Shown here piece after piece: positions 7,598 through 16,842 of a DNA stretch of 21,834 nt. The position numbers were made by a program, and so were the translations under genes. This DNA is from Actinobacteria bacterium UBA912 (GTDB taxonomy: Bacteria > Actinomycetota > Coriobacteriia > Anaerosomatales > UBA912), in NCBI GenBank assembly GCA_002293965.1, contig DBEG01000114.1:1-21834 (forward strand). Direction: 5' to 3'. Under the pieces are notes generated by a model. The model was not told the origin of the DNA. It saw only the letters and a program-made list of their open reading frames with translations, and made no database searches. Positions within the stretch are counted from its first letter, which is position 1. Each line of letters starts with the position of its first letter.

Positions 7598-7624
7598 CAA
7601 CTCCCTCTCCGCAAGAATCGCTCG

Positions 7625-7653
7625 TTGCTGCAATCATAAGTCAAGATGTATCA
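7625..7653 (+). promoter_or_regulatory. Possible promoter for baeRF gene in divergent intergenic region
   Basis: TTGCTG at 7625-7630 and GTATCA at 7648-7653 are separated by 17 bp. Both are poor matches to the consensus. The 129-nt divergent region must also hold the promoter of the capD-like operon, for which TATGAT on the minus strand (around 7633-7638) is the only visible candidate -10. A small inverted repeat CCCG-AAA-CGGG lies near 7656. Confidence 0.25.
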
Positions 7654-7726
7654 GCCCGAAACGGGGAATAACCAACATGGGCGCGCCACAGTCGGTGCCG
7701 CATCTTCTTGTTTCGAGGAGGCAGAT

Positions 7727-8881
7727 ATGGCTGATACACTCACCCGGGAAACTCTCGTCGAACTGGCCAGGCACAGCGAATGGCCCTCCGTCTCCATCTA
7801 CATCGGCACCGGCCCCCGAAGTCTTGACTCCGGTGCATCTGCGATCCGACTCAAGAACCTGACTCGCTCCGCAGAGCAGCAACTGCGCGAGCAAGGGCTC
7901 AAACCCCCAGAGATCGATGGAATCCTCCGCCCGGCCACCGACCTGGTGCAGGACGTTTCCTTCTGGCGAGAGGGTGGCGCAGATGGGCTGGGCCTACATC
8001 TGAGTCCGAGCATGACGCGAGTGCATCGATTGTTGATCGAGCCGCCGGACACGCTGATGATTAGCGACAGATTCTTGATCCGCCCCCTGCTACCGGTGGT
8101 AGATAGGGGCGAGCGTTTCGTCGTGCTGGCACTAAGCAAGAACGGCGTGCGCGTACTGGAGGGCAGCCGGACGAGCATCACTGAATCCAGCGTGGAGGGC
8201 ATGCCCAAGGGCCTCGCAGACGCCCTGAAGTACGACGAGTTCGAGCGACAGGTACAGTTCCACTCCGGAACCCCTTCTGCCGGAGGCGCCGGTCGGCGAG
8301 CCGCTATGTTCCACGGTCATGGGGGTGCCGGAGACGTAAAGCAGGAAGGCGTTTCCCGGTACTTCCGAATGGTGGATCAGCAACTCAAAGACTTCCTGAA
8401 CGTAGACACTCCACCGCTGCTGCTAGCCGGAGTCGAGTACCTGCTGCCTATCTACAGATCTGTCAGCGACTACCCGAACCTGGTGGATTCATCGCTGACC
8501 GGTAATCCTGACAACGTGCCTGCTGCCGATCTACACACAGAGGCCCTGGCACTTCTGGAGCCCTACTTCCGCGCGCAACTAACCAAGGACCTCTCAACCC
8601 TTGGGAATCTGATTGGAACCGGCGTGGCATCAGCGGATCTCGACGTCATTGTGCCGGCCGCCCATCAAGGACGCGTGAAAACTCTGTTCGTGGCTCCGGA
8701 ATCTGCGGCCTACGGCGCTTTCGACCCCGAGAACTTCAGAGTCATGCTCGACGACGGACCGGGGCCAAACGCTCAGGATCTGATGAATCTTGCGGCAGTG
8801 GAGACGCTCGCCCACGGCGGCGTGATCCATGCAATCGAGCCAACCGCAACCGCTGGAGCAGCTGCGATATTCAGGTACTGA
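7727..8881 (+). CDS. baeRF family protein (bacterial archaeo-eukaryotic release-factor-like)
   Basis: A 384-aa protein resembling the bacterial homologues of the archaeal/eukaryotic release factor eRF1/Pelota superfamily, probably family 3 or 7. It begins TRETLVELARHSEWPSVSIY and has the Gly/His-rich loop HGHGGAG (196-202) followed by DVKQEGVSRYFRMVDQQL, then LLLAGVEYLLPIYRSVSDYP. The C-terminal part (LDVIVPAAHQGRVKTLFVA, then AVETLAHGGVIHAIE) matches the L30e-like third domain. The GGQ tripeptide of true release factors is absent. The assigned role, ribosome rescue or quality control, is predicted from the family, not shown. The frame is open from 7646, but GAGGAGG 5 nt before ATG 7727 fixes the start. 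It is a single gene, opposite in strand to the polysaccharide genes on both sides. Confidence 0.75.
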   Translation: MADTLTRETLVELARHSEWPSVSIYIGTGPRSLDSGASAIRLKNLTRSAEQQLREQGLKPPEIDGILRPATDLVQDVSFWREGGADGLGLHLSPSMTRVHRLLIEPPDTLMISDRFLIRPLLPVVDRGERFVVLALSKNGVRVLEGSRTSITESSVEGMPKGLADALKYDEFERQVQFHSGTPSAGGAGRRAAMFHGHGGAGDVKQEGVSRYFRMVDQQLKDFLNVDTPPLLLAGVEYLLPIYRSVSDYPNLVDSSLTGNPDNVPAADLHTEALALLEPYFRAQLTKDLSTLGNLIGTGVASADLDVIVPAAHQGRVKTLFVAPESAAYGAFDPENFRVMLDDGPGPNAQDLMNLAAVETLAHGGVIHAIEPTATAGAAAIFRY

Positions 8882-8912
8882 GACTTGGACAAGCTCTGAT
8901 GAACCGCCGGTT

Positions 8913-9998
8913 CTAAGACCCGGGAAGCGGCTTGATTCCACCTTGAAGAGCCGCAACGGTACGCGCTGCCACCTGATCGTCCCATCGCTCGGGAAGCTGC
9001 CACTTGTGCGAGCTAGCCAGCGCATCGGTGAGAGCTGCGGTAATCAGTGCAGCATCCGCGGAGACCAGGCGATTCGCGCCCACCTCGATCGTGATTCCAC
9101 GTTCGGTGTTGCGCCTTACTGTGACGCAAGGAGTTCCCACCATGCACGACTCCTCCTGGACCCCGCCGGAGTCCGTGACTATCGCCGCTGCATCACGCTG
9201 CAGCGCTAACATGTCCAAATATCGCACAGGCGGCACTATGTGAACTCCAGTGGTGGCCGAGATACCCGCAGCCTCTAACAGCGGCATCGTCCTGGGATGA
9301 ACGGGGAACAGCACCGGTAGCCCAGCCGCACCGAAAGCCTGGCCGATAGCCTTGAGTCGCTCGGGTGCATCGGTGTTCTCTGGCCTGTGCACGGTCGCCA
9401 GCACGTATTCCTTCGCGGTCAGCCCGTGGCGTGATGTGACGTCACGATCCTGAATGCGTTCTAGGTTACGCACTACGCTTTCGGCCATGATGTTGCCCAC
9501 GAAATGTATGCGCTCAGCATCAACGCCCTCTGCCAGCAGATTGCGGTTGGCCTCCGCTGTAGGCGTCAGGTGCATGGCGGAAAGCTGATCCGCCACCAGG
9601 CGATTGATCTCTTCCGGCATGGACATGTCCCAAGAACGTAGGCCGGCCTCAAGGTGGATCACCGGTATGTGGAGCTTACTTGCGGCCAGCGCCCCGGCAA
9701 GGGTGGAGTTGACGTCACCGACAACGACCACAGCATCCGCACGCTCCTGCATGAATAGCTCCTCGAGCGCCATCATCGCCTTACCGGTCTGTACAGCATG
9801 TGTTCCTGATCCTACGCCGAGAAACCAAGCCGGCTCTGGGAGATTCAGATCACTGAAGAACACATCACTCATCGCGTTGTCATAGTGCTGACCGGTGTGC
9901 GCGATGCGGGCCTGTATTCCAGCGGCTTCGAGCGCAGGCATGAGCGGGGCGACCTTGATGAAATTAGGACGGGCTCCTACGATCACGATCAGCTGCAT
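8913..9998 (-). CDS. wecB: UDP-N-acetylglucosamine 2-epimerase (non-hydrolysing)
   Basis: Interconverts UDP-GlcNAc and UDP-ManNAc in the cytoplasm, supplying ManNAc-type sugars for surface glycans. At 361 aa it is a normal length. Nearly all family motifs are present: GARPNFIK (8-15), HTGQHYD (34-40), DVNST with D95, HLEAGLRS with E117, PEEINR with E131, HRPEN with H204, PVHPRT (232-237) and DSGGVQEES (276-284). D95, E117 and E131 fall at the same numbers as the catalytic residues of E. coli WecB. It is the last gene of the operon. Its ATG directly abuts the TAG of the preceding glycosyltransferase, and AGGGAG lies 6-7 nt upstream, so translation is coupled. No clear terminator follows. Confidence 0.95.
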   Translation of the reverse strand: MQLIVIVGARPNFIKVAPLMPALEAAGIQARIAHTGQHYDNAMSDVFFSDLNLPEPAWFLGVGSGTHAVQTGKAMMALEELFMQERADAVVVVGDVNSTLAGALAASKLHIPVIHLEAGLRSWDMSMPEEINRLVADQLSAMHLTPTAEANRNLLAEGVDAERIHFVGNIMAESVVRNLERIQDRDVTSRHGLTAKEYVLATVHRPENTDAPERLKAIGQAFGAAGLPVLFPVHPRTMPLLEAAGISATTGVHIVPPVRYLDMLALQRDAAAIVTDSGGVQEESCMVGTPCVTVRRNTERGITIEVGANRLVSADAALITAALTDALASSHKWQLPERWDDQVAARTVAALQGGIKPLPGS

Positions 9999-11228
9999 CT
10001 ATTGACTCCCTATGGATTCGATGACGGCCACAAAATCCTCTGCCAACACATCACGCGAGAAACGTTCTTCTGCGAGCGCCCTCGCTCGCAGGCCCATAGT
10101 TCGAGCTGTCGCGCGATTGTCTGCTAGGACCTGGAGAGCATCTGCGAATGCCGAGGGACCCTGTGGGGGAACAGCGATACCGCACTCGTATTCTTCAATC
10201 ATCTCAGCCAACCAGCCGGGATAGTTGGTGATTACCGGAAGACTGGCTGCGATGTAGTCGAAGAATTTGTTAGGCGACGTCCCATGATAGAAGGCCGGAA
10301 CGTCAGCCAGTACCATCAGTCCAGCATCAACATTAGCTAACAGAGCTGCGACTTCTTCTTTTGGGATAGATTCTAGATAGATTGCGTTTAGATCCTCGCG
10401 CTCCGCCCGCTCCTGCAGTTCTGCCTTCAGGCGCCCATCGCCAACAAACACCACATAGATGTCGGTTCTGCCGCGCCCCTTGAGTTCAGCAAGTGCGTCG
10501 AGCACGGCATCGAGGCCATTCGCGATTCCATGAGTGCCCGTATATGCTGCTACGAACACATCGCCACGCAGGGACTCCGGTAGGTGCGAACGGTCTTGCG
10601 GATACTCGGCTGAGTCGAACAGGTACAAATCGCAGCCATTTGGAATCATCGCGACCTTCTCTCGGGGAATGCCGCGCCGCACGATGCCTTCTACGATGCC
10701 GGGGGCCAATCCTATGCAGCGATTGGCGGAATGGTAGCTGACGAACTCCAACCAGCCCATCAAGAGCAAGATTACTGGATTCTTGATAACTCCCATTTCG
10801 CGGGGTAACTCCGGCCATAGATCGCGAACCTCGAACACGAAAGGCGTCCGCTTGAGCCAGCGAGAGAAAATACCAGGAATTCCTGCGGTGAGCGGGGTCG
10901 ATGTTGCGAATACGAGGTCAGGCGAGTCCCGAAGAGCGATGATGATACTCTGAAGTGCGAACTTCGTGAAGACGATCGTGCGTCTAATGAAGCCATAGTG
11001 GTTTGCGTAAGGCAGCTCGAGCTCTATCACCCTGAACCCAGAGACTTGGCCTTCACGGCGCCCGCCCACAAACGGTCCCTCTAGGCCAGTGGCTGCAAAG
11101 GTGCCTGAACCACATACCACGGTGACGTCGTGGCCGCGTTGGGCAAGCTTGCACGCCATCTCATAGGACCTGGTTCCTGTAGAGCCCTGGGGGGTGGAGA
11201 AGTGCTGGTGAAAGTATAGGATCCGCAC
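9999..11228 (-). CDS. Glycosyltransferase family 4, WbuB/WcaI-like
   Basis: A 409-aa GT-B enzyme that adds a sugar to a lipid-linked repeat unit at the inner face of the membrane. The N-terminus RILYFHQHFSTPQGSTGTRS and the later VRDLWPELP, IPNGCDL, FVGDGRLK, GTSPNKFFDYIAASLPVI and NYPGWLAEMI are typical of the WbuB-like subgroup. In known clusters such enzymes are often next to wecB-type epimerase genes and transfer N-acetyl-6-deoxyhexosamines; that specificity is inference here. It starts at GTG 11228, whose G is the last base of the upstream TAG (TAGTG), so start and stop share one base. There is only a weak ribosome binding site, in keeping with coupling to the heparinase-like gene upstream. 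Confidence 0.88.
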   Translation of the reverse strand: MRILYFHQHFSTPQGSTGTRSYEMACKLAQRGHDVTVVCGSGTFAATGLEGPFVGGRREGQVSGFRVIELELPYANHYGFIRRTIVFTKFALQSIIIALRDSPDLVFATSTPLTAGIPGIFSRWLKRTPFVFEVRDLWPELPREMGVIKNPVILLLMGWLEFVSYHSANRCIGLAPGIVEGIVRRGIPREKVAMIPNGCDLYLFDSAEYPQDRSHLPESLRGDVFVAAYTGTHGIANGLDAVLDALAELKGRGRTDIYVVFVGDGRLKAELQERAEREDLNAIYLESIPKEEVAALLANVDAGLMVLADVPAFYHGTSPNKFFDYIAASLPVITNYPGWLAEMIEEYECGIAVPPQGPSAFADALQVLADNRATARTMGLRARALAEERFSRDVLAEDFVAVIESIGSQ

Positions 11229-13120
11229 TATTTGTCTGTCCCTGGCAGGTGGACTTCGGTGATGACTTTGGATGCACCTGCGCCAAGCCGGACTTCTAGC
11301 ACAGGCAACTCATTCATTTCGCGATACAGCAGGGAGTACCAGCCCACAGTGAGTGTCATTTGATCCGAGTCTACACCTACAACATGTATCCGGATGCCGT
11401 TACCCGAGCACTCGGTGCCATCAAGCGAGTAGTCGCCGGGAGACAATCGCCAACGCAGTACGGCTTCCTCGTGGCCACCGTCAACCTCGTCCACGATCTT
11501 CCACACGGCATCTGATGCGTGAACCGTCCTTCGATGGGAGGCTCCGCGAGAATCCGTATACTCACCTGTCCAAATAACTGCACCGTCTTGAAGCTCGATT
11601 TCCGTCATCGCAGATGCCTTCAGCCAGCCACCATACAAGAAGCGACTGACTCTTGGCATCTGGTCGCGATCCCCAAACCCGATGGTGTTGTGCGCTGCGA
11701 CCCCTGGGAAGTAGCTTTGCCAGGGCTCTGATGCCGCGTAAGCATATGAGCCGGCGTCGCATAGCAAGTTCTTGCCGTCATGCCATAGATCGACGTGTAG
11801 GGCGTCAGAGTGGCCCGGGCGAAAGCGATATCGGGGGTAACGAATGCAGGCCCATGACCGGCGATTTTCAGCGTGCAGTGTAAGCCAACCACTGTCGCCA
11901 AACAGTCGCGACTCTCGTGGCTTTCGCTTGGATGCGGGGAGGTCGATCTCCAGCCACAGAAGCGGCTCATTGGCTAGCTCATCATCGTATGCGCGTTCAT
12001 TGAGAAACAGGGCACTCGCCAATTGAACGCTAGATCGATAGTCGGTGTACGGGGTTGTACTGAGGGCTAGCAGGCGCGCACCGTCGTTGGCCCCTATATT
12101 GGGTGCACGCCCACAGGTTTCGTCCACCATCTGATATAGCCAGTCAGTTGCACGCCGCGCGAGTTCAATAACTTCAGCGGAGAACGAGGGCTCTCCCAGA
12201 CGCCTTCTCCACCACTCCGCAATCGACAGACTGTCTAGCAGTAATCTATGGTAATTGACCGAGTACTGCGAGAAGCCGCCATCCCTCATGATGAGCCGCT
12301 TGACTCGCTCGTCTAACATCCTCCGGCCCCGCTCGCGATACCGCCTGCCAGCCTCATGGCCGTGTGCGACAAGCCAGCCGCCTCCAACAAACAACCCGAT
12401 AGCTTCGCTGGTGCCATGATTGTTATCTTGGCCGATCGCATAGGATGTGGTCGCTGCAATGCGGTCCACATGTTCTTGCACGAATCTGATTAAACTAGGA
12501 GTCGGGGTTGCTGTAGCCGAAACAAGCTCCGCTGATAACAACACGTGAAGGAGTCGGAAACTGGCCTCCTGTCCGCAGGCCCAGTTCAAGCCAGCGTTAG
12601 GCGGATTGGCTTGAACCCAATCGGTGGTCCACTCATCAAGGGTTGAGATGTAGATGCTATCGCCGGATTGCCGCCAAGCTCTTGCCAGCAAGGGCGCCCA
12701 AGTGAATCGCGACGCCTCCCATATCTCCTTGATGTCACAGGATGCTCTTGCGACAGACCAGTGCTCCAGAGGCGCATCGGCCAAGTGCACAGCATAAGGA
12801 GAAGCATGCCAACAGGGCGGATTTCCGATCTCTATGGTCGGACCCGAGAAAAGTCTAACCTTGCCCTTGGTCACCTCTGTCGCCTCAGATAGCAAATCCG
12901 CCTGCTGATCCTTGGATAAGGCAATCGGAGTCCGCTGCTTTTCATCGGGTGCAGAGAACATGGGGCCAGCCCAAGAATCGCCCAAAGGGCATATCGCACG
13001 CCAAAGACCCAGGCGCGATGCAAGCCTGTAGAGTCCTACTCGAGCAAGGTTGCAGACACCCAACCTAAGCAGCGTCTTTATGCGCTCCGATCGTGAGGCC
13101 AGCCATACTCGGTCGCTCAA
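11228..13120 (-). CDS. Heparinase II/III family protein (polysaccharide lyase-like)
   Basis: A 630-aa protein with the two-part heparinase II/III layout: an alpha-helical toroid domain (about 60-400) and a beta-sandwich domain (about 400-625). Residues expected in the active cleft are visible: N234-H235 (QDNNHGTSEA), Y290-H291 (YSVNYHRLLLDS), N341 with NIGANDGARLL, and H437/H442 (GHSDALHVDLW), then AAHNTI. No signal peptide is evident, although exported relatives act on anionic polymers. The TTG start at 13120 overlaps the upstream stop as TTGA and is supported by AAAGGAG 7 nt upstream. Its place inside a glycosyltransferase operon suggests it trims, releases or edits the polymer made by its neighbours. 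The substrate is unknown. Confidence 0.82.
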   Translation of the reverse strand: MSDRVWLASRSERIKTLLRLGVCNLARVGLYRLASRLGLWRAICPLGDSWAGPMFSAPDEKQRTPIALSKDQQADLLSEATEVTKGKVRLFSGPTIEIGNPPCWHASPYAVHLADAPLEHWSVARASCDIKEIWEASRFTWAPLLARAWRQSGDSIYISTLDEWTTDWVQANPPNAGLNWACGQEASFRLLHVLLSAELVSATATPTPSLIRFVQEHVDRIAATTSYAIGQDNNHGTSEAIGLFVGGGWLVAHGHEAGRRYRERGRRMLDERVKRLIMRDGGFSQYSVNYHRLLLDSLSIAEWWRRRLGEPSFSAEVIELARRATDWLYQMVDETCGRAPNIGANDGARLLALSTTPYTDYRSSVQLASALFLNERAYDDELANEPLLWLEIDLPASKRKPRESRLFGDSGWLTLHAENRRSWACIRYPRYRFRPGHSDALHVDLWHDGKNLLCDAGSYAYAASEPWQSYFPGVAAHNTIGFGDRDQMPRVSRFLYGGWLKASAMTEIELQDGAVIWTGEYTDSRGASHRRTVHASDAVWKIVDEVDGGHEEAVLRWRLSPGDYSLDGTECSGNGIRIHVVGVDSDQMTLTVGWYSLLYREMNELPVLEVRLGAGASKVITEVHLPGTDK

Positions 13121-14340
13121 TCAGAGGCTCCTTTGTGTCCTCTTGCAAATAGGGCTACCAGGGTCCCGACCACCCTTGTCACATCAAAACTCTCTTGCAC
13201 TCGAATCCTTCCCGCCTCGCCAAGCTTGTTTCTCAGCTCAGAGTTTTCGGCGAGTTGCGCAATCGCTGCAGCAAGGGCTGGAGCGTCTTTCGGCGGCACG
13301 ATTACCCCCGCTCCATCTCTTAATAGTTCAGGGATTCCTCCTGTGTCAGTAGAGACCACAGGAACACCGGCACTCATAGCCTCCATCAAAGAAACGGGTA
13401 TGCCTTCCTGTGCTCCGATGCTGTCCTCTACGCTGGGCAATACCATGAGGCTCCATACGCCAGCCCGTAATTGCGACAACAGCGACTCGTGAGGTACTAC
13501 GCCCAAGAATTTCACCTCAGCGTCGAGGCTGCACTGCTTTACCATAAGTTCAAGTTGGGGCCCCAGTCTGCCCTCCCCTGCAATGTCAAGTTTGATTGAT
13601 TGGTCGGAGTTCCTGAGCAAGTTAATTGCTTCGATCAGGTAAGTGTGGCCCTTGACTTCCTTGAGTTGAGCAGCCACTAATAGTCGCAGGCCCTTGCTGT
13701 TTTCTTGACTTGCCGCGCGTGTACTGCAGCCTTTGTCCAAGGCAACTCCCATATGAATCACAAGCGGCTTCCAGCCCTCAATGGCCACATGGCTCTCAAG
13801 TTCAAGAGCCCCCCTCTGACTAATGGCTCTACCAAAGACCGCATGCTGTGCTTTCACTCGTAGCAAATTGTTCTCTGTGATGTCCCATCTATGGGCTGTG
13901 AAGCTCCATGGGATGCCAGAGACTTCGCCCGCTATGAGAGCCGTAGTCGCTGGAGCGGTCGCCCAATGGGCATGGATGTGATCTGCTCTCCACTCTGCTG
14001 CCACTGCAGCCAACCACAATCCTTTTGGAATCACAACCGCATTCCGACACAATATGCGCAAGCTACGACTTTTCCCAATGAGGAAGATGGCCCTTACCGT
14101 GTTACGCGGCCTTGCCAGCGACATCACCAAAGCTTTTCTGACTATCTCCCAGGACAACAAGGGCTGTGTGCGACAAACAGCAAGTAGCTGTTTCGCCCTT
14201 TCGTGTAAGACTTCACCACGAGGATAGGTGGAGACAAGCAGTACGTCGTGGCCCTGGCGCTGGAGTTCTTCAATTTCGGCCATAATGAAGGTCTCGCCTT
14301 TTCCATACGGAAGACTCCCCGTCAAGTAAACTATCCTCAT
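13117..14340 (-). CDS. Glycosyltransferase family 4
   Basis: A 407-aa GT-B glycosyltransferase using a nucleotide sugar, probably in repeat-unit assembly. The N-terminal RIVYLTGSLPYGKGETFIMAE, the HIHAHWATAPATTALI segment with SFTAHRWDI, and the C-terminal EGIPVSLMEAMSAGVPVV followed by GGIPELL show the acceptor domain and the E-x7-E donor motif. The ATG at 14340 overlaps the upstream stop as ATGA, a common coupled junction; the frame is open to 14358, but the extension has no signal. It ends in TGA overlapping the TTG of the heparinase-like gene. The region reads noticeably less GC-rich than the flanking housekeeping genes. Sugar specificity cannot be assigned. Confidence 0.87.
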   Translation of the reverse strand: MRIVYLTGSLPYGKGETFIMAEIEELQRQGHDVLLVSTYPRGEVLHERAKQLLAVCRTQPLLSWEIVRKALVMSLARPRNTVRAIFLIGKSRSLRILCRNAVVIPKGLWLAAVAAEWRADHIHAHWATAPATTALIAGEVSGIPWSFTAHRWDITENNLLRVKAQHAVFGRAISQRGALELESHVAIEGWKPLVIHMGVALDKGCSTRAASQENSKGLRLLVAAQLKEVKGHTYLIEAINLLRNSDQSIKLDIAGEGRLGPQLELMVKQCSLDAEVKFLGVVPHESLLSQLRAGVWSLMVLPSVEDSIGAQEGIPVSLMEAMSAGVPVVSTDTGGIPELLRDGAGVIVPPKDAPALAAAIAQLAENSELRNKLGEAGRIRVQESFDVTRVVGTLVALFARGHKGASD

Positions 14341-15470
14341 CGTTGACCCGAATCGCATGACGGGGCGAGTAAGGTTTCGTAAAGACCGGCATACCTCTGC
14401 GCCATCACTTCCGCACTAAAATGTTGCTCTGCGCGCGCAGCTCCAGCTAAGCCCATATTCATTCGCAGTTTGAAATCAGTCATCAGTCTCGCCATCGCTT
14501 CACTCAAGGCGGCCGCGTCGCCGGAAGGCACCAACACACCGGTGACACCGTCAATCACCAGTTCCGGCACACCTCCGACCGCAGTAGCTATCACAGGCTT
14601 GCCTGCTGCCATCGCTTCAAGGATAGAGAGGGGGCACCCCTCCCAGTTTGAGGCAAGTACCACGACATCGGAGGCATTTAGAATTTCCGGGATATCGGTA
14701 CGCCGCCCCATGAAAGTTACTCTGTCGCGGATCCCAAGAGACGTCGCCTGAGCTTCCAACTCGCCTCGCATCACGCCCTCGCCAATTAGAAGCAACCGGG
14801 CAGTTGATTTGGAGGCCGCAAGTCGCCCCAAGCCCTCGATAATGATTCGATGATTTTTTGGAACGGATAGGTTTGCTATACAAGCAAACACAGTCTCATC
14901 GGCTAGGATTCCAAGTTCCGCTCGCCAGGTTAAGCGATCTTGTGATGGAGAACGGTATTGGTTAATCGGAATGCCGTTAGGAACGACAACGGCATTTTCG
15001 CGCCCGTATAGCCGTCTAAGGCTGTCGGCCACTACATCCGCAATCGCAATTGGGATGACTCCATTACGAAATGCTAGTCGCTGGACCAACTTGCCAACCG
15101 CATCCACTTCCTTTTCAGCAAGGGTATGAACGGTATGGATTTTCCCAGGTACTCCACGAAACAACATCGCTGGCAGCGCATAGCGAAGGACAGACAGGTG
15201 TGTGTGAACAAGATGAGGCCTAAATTGCTGCACTATGGAGTCGATTCCCGCAAACATCCTCCAGTCGAACCCCAGACTCTTACTGAGGTGGAAGACGCGA
15301 ATATCGCTATCTTCCAACATTTTCTCTAAATCAGAATTGGCAGGGTCGTACAAGCTGACAACTGCCACCTCAAAAAACTCTCGATCCAGGTGCCGCACCA
15401 GGTGAGTGGCCATGCGTTCGGCCCCGCCCATCTGTAAGCTAGGCAGTATGTGCAGGATGCGGGTCTTCAT
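14337..15470 (-). CDS. Glycosyltransferase family 4
   Basis: A 377-aa GT-B enzyme. The N-terminus RILHILPSLQMGGAERM with HLVRHLDREF is the classic GT4 nucleotide-sugar glycosyltransferase opening. Later come VHTHLSVLRYALP, VPNGIPI, GRRTDIPEILNASDVVVL and the E-x7-E motif in WEGCPLSILEAMAAGKPVIA, then GGVPELV. The frame extends to 15533, but ATG 15470 matches the family start and has GGAG about 9 nt upstream. The first 32 nt overlap the 3' end of the O-antigen-ligase-like gene in another frame, so coupling is likely. It should act in the same repeat-unit pathway as its neighbours; donor and acceptor are unknown. Confidence 0.87.
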   Translation of the reverse strand: MKTRILHILPSLQMGGAERMATHLVRHLDREFFEVAVVSLYDPANSDLEKMLEDSDIRVFHLSKSLGFDWRMFAGIDSIVQQFRPHLVHTHLSVLRYALPAMLFRGVPGKIHTVHTLAEKEVDAVGKLVQRLAFRNGVIPIAIADVVADSLRRLYGRENAVVVPNGIPINQYRSPSQDRLTWRAELGILADETVFACIANLSVPKNHRIIIEGLGRLAASKSTARLLLIGEGVMRGELEAQATSLGIRDRVTFMGRRTDIPEILNASDVVVLASNWEGCPLSILEAMAAGKPVIATAVGGVPELVIDGVTGVLVPSGDAAALSEAMARLMTDFKLRMNMGLAGAARAEQHFSAEVMAQRYAGLYETLLAPSCDSGQR

Positions 15471-16818
15471 ATGTGAGGACTCCGGTGCTGTTGGCTTCAC
15501 TTTTCTCCGGTTCTCGCCGTGCCGTCGCGCCATTGACCAGGCCCTGCGACAATGCTGCTAGCATAAGCGCAAGCCAAAAGTAGTCTCTGTTGATCGTAAC
15601 GACGAAGAAGCTTGCCGCCAGCAACCCAAGTAGCCCGGCTGTCGTTCCGCTCACGAGAGACGACTTCCAATTATAGTTGAGGCTAAGGAGTAAAGCTGCT
15701 AACAGCAAGCCAAGACCCGGCAGCCCAAGTTCGACCAATGCCTGTAGGTAAATGTTATGTGACACGATAGCCGTACCGCCCGAGAGCACGTTGACAGTTG
15801 AAAAAGATGCAAAACCGTAGCCCAGAAACGGATTTTCCAGCCAGGCACCTATGCTAATCCTCCAGGCATCTAGTCGCCCAGCACCACCCCCCGCTACCAT
15901 TTCTGTGAGGACAAATCGCTCAGTCAAAGCCGTCGGCAAAAGTGGCCAAAGAAACCAGAACGAACCCGCAGCAAGACTTGTCAACATCAAGAGCCTAATC
16001 CTGTGTTGCGCCTCTCGGCCAAAATAAACCAGCAATAGGCACCCTCCCACGACGAGTAGGCCCAGCAATCCACCCCTAGATCCAGTCAAAATTATGGCTA
16101 CTGGAAACAAGAGAAGCGGCAGCAGATGGAGTGTTGGCCTGGATCTTCTCTCCGCGAGATAGTCGCTCAGGAGGAGGCCAAATGGCAGCAAAAGACTGGC
16201 GGCAAGGATGTTGGGGTCCGCAGCCAGACCCCCAAGAGCGATACTGGCCCTTACCGTCTCCAAATAGGTCACCTGATTGATGAACTGATATATGACGATC
16301 GAGGCAGCGACCAACCCCGACAGGATGACTGTCTTCTTGATCAATTGAACGTCACGGTCAGCGAACGGGAAAGCGATTACAATCGCATACAGAATAAGAA
16401 ACCTAAGATGGTGCCAAACACCAGGCCAAGTGCCATCCGGAGTAATCGTCCAGAGCATCGAAATGGCCGCCCAAGCGAAGAATCCCACCCATGCGAAGAG
16501 TCCCAGTGGCGGTTTGTTCACTCTGCCTGTTCGTGCCATGTGTATAGTGAGCACCGCGGCCGCTGCGATACCAATGTAACGAGTCAGGGTTGCGCCCTCC
16601 CAGCCCTGTGCAACAAGGACATCCTCTAGCGGGATGCTGGCACAATAGACAACGAACAGCAGCACTGGCCTTGGGAGAAAGAAGGCAACTGCCCCCAATA
16701 AGGCTATCGCTATGGCCGGTGCAACCCAGAGGCCGCCCAGCAGAGACGCTCCCACCGCAAGCCCAACCGCGCCGGGTATTAGCCACTCAGCGACAATTCG
16801 ATTCCGTGTCCAAGTCAT
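15439..16818 (-). CDS. O-antigen ligase / Wzy-type polymerase-like membrane protein
   Basis: About 459 aa with some ten to twelve hydrophobic segments. The family marks are LTGSRGGLLGLLVVGG, the periplasmic loop with GRLDAWRISIGAWLENPFLGYG, and SHNIYLQALVELGLPGLGLL, characteristic of the O-antigen ligase/polymerase (Wzy_C) superfamily. It would polymerise lipid-linked repeat units or ligate finished polymer at the outer face of the membrane. WaaL-type and Wzy-type functions cannot be told apart here. The start is uncertain: GAGGAG at 16836-16841 sits only 8 nt before a CTG (16827) and 17 nt before ATG 16818, while GTG 16836 overlaps the Shine-Dalgarno itself. The gene follows the GT2 stop by 24 nt and overlaps the next gene by 32 nt. 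Confidence 0.83.
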   Translation of the reverse strand: MTWTRNRIVAEWLIPGAVGLAVGASLLGGLWVAPAIAIALLGAVAFFLPRPVLLFVVYCASIPLEDVLVAQGWEGATLTRYIGIAAAAVLTIHMARTGRVNKPPLGLFAWVGFFAWAAISMLWTITPDGTWPGVWHHLRFLILYAIVIAFPFADRDVQLIKKTVILSGLVAASIVIYQFINQVTYLETVRASIALGGLAADPNILAASLLLPFGLLLSDYLAERRSRPTLHLLPLLLFPVAIILTGSRGGLLGLLVVGGCLLLVYFGREAQHRIRLLMLTSLAAGSFWFLWPLLPTALTERFVLTEMVAGGGAGRLDAWRISIGAWLENPFLGYGFASFSTVNVLSGGTAIVSHNIYLQALVELGLPGLGLLLAALLLSLNYNWKSSLVSGTTAGLLGLLAASFFVVTINRDYFWLALMLAALSQGLVNGATARREPEKSEANSTGVLTYEDPHPAHTA

Positions 16819-16842
16819 GTTCGTCAGGCGGAACACTCCTCG

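Noticed and set aside
8901..8913. Hairpin GAACC-GCC-GGTTC between convergent baeRF and wecB genes as a terminator
   Set aside because: The stem is only 5 bp and no T-run follows on either strand.
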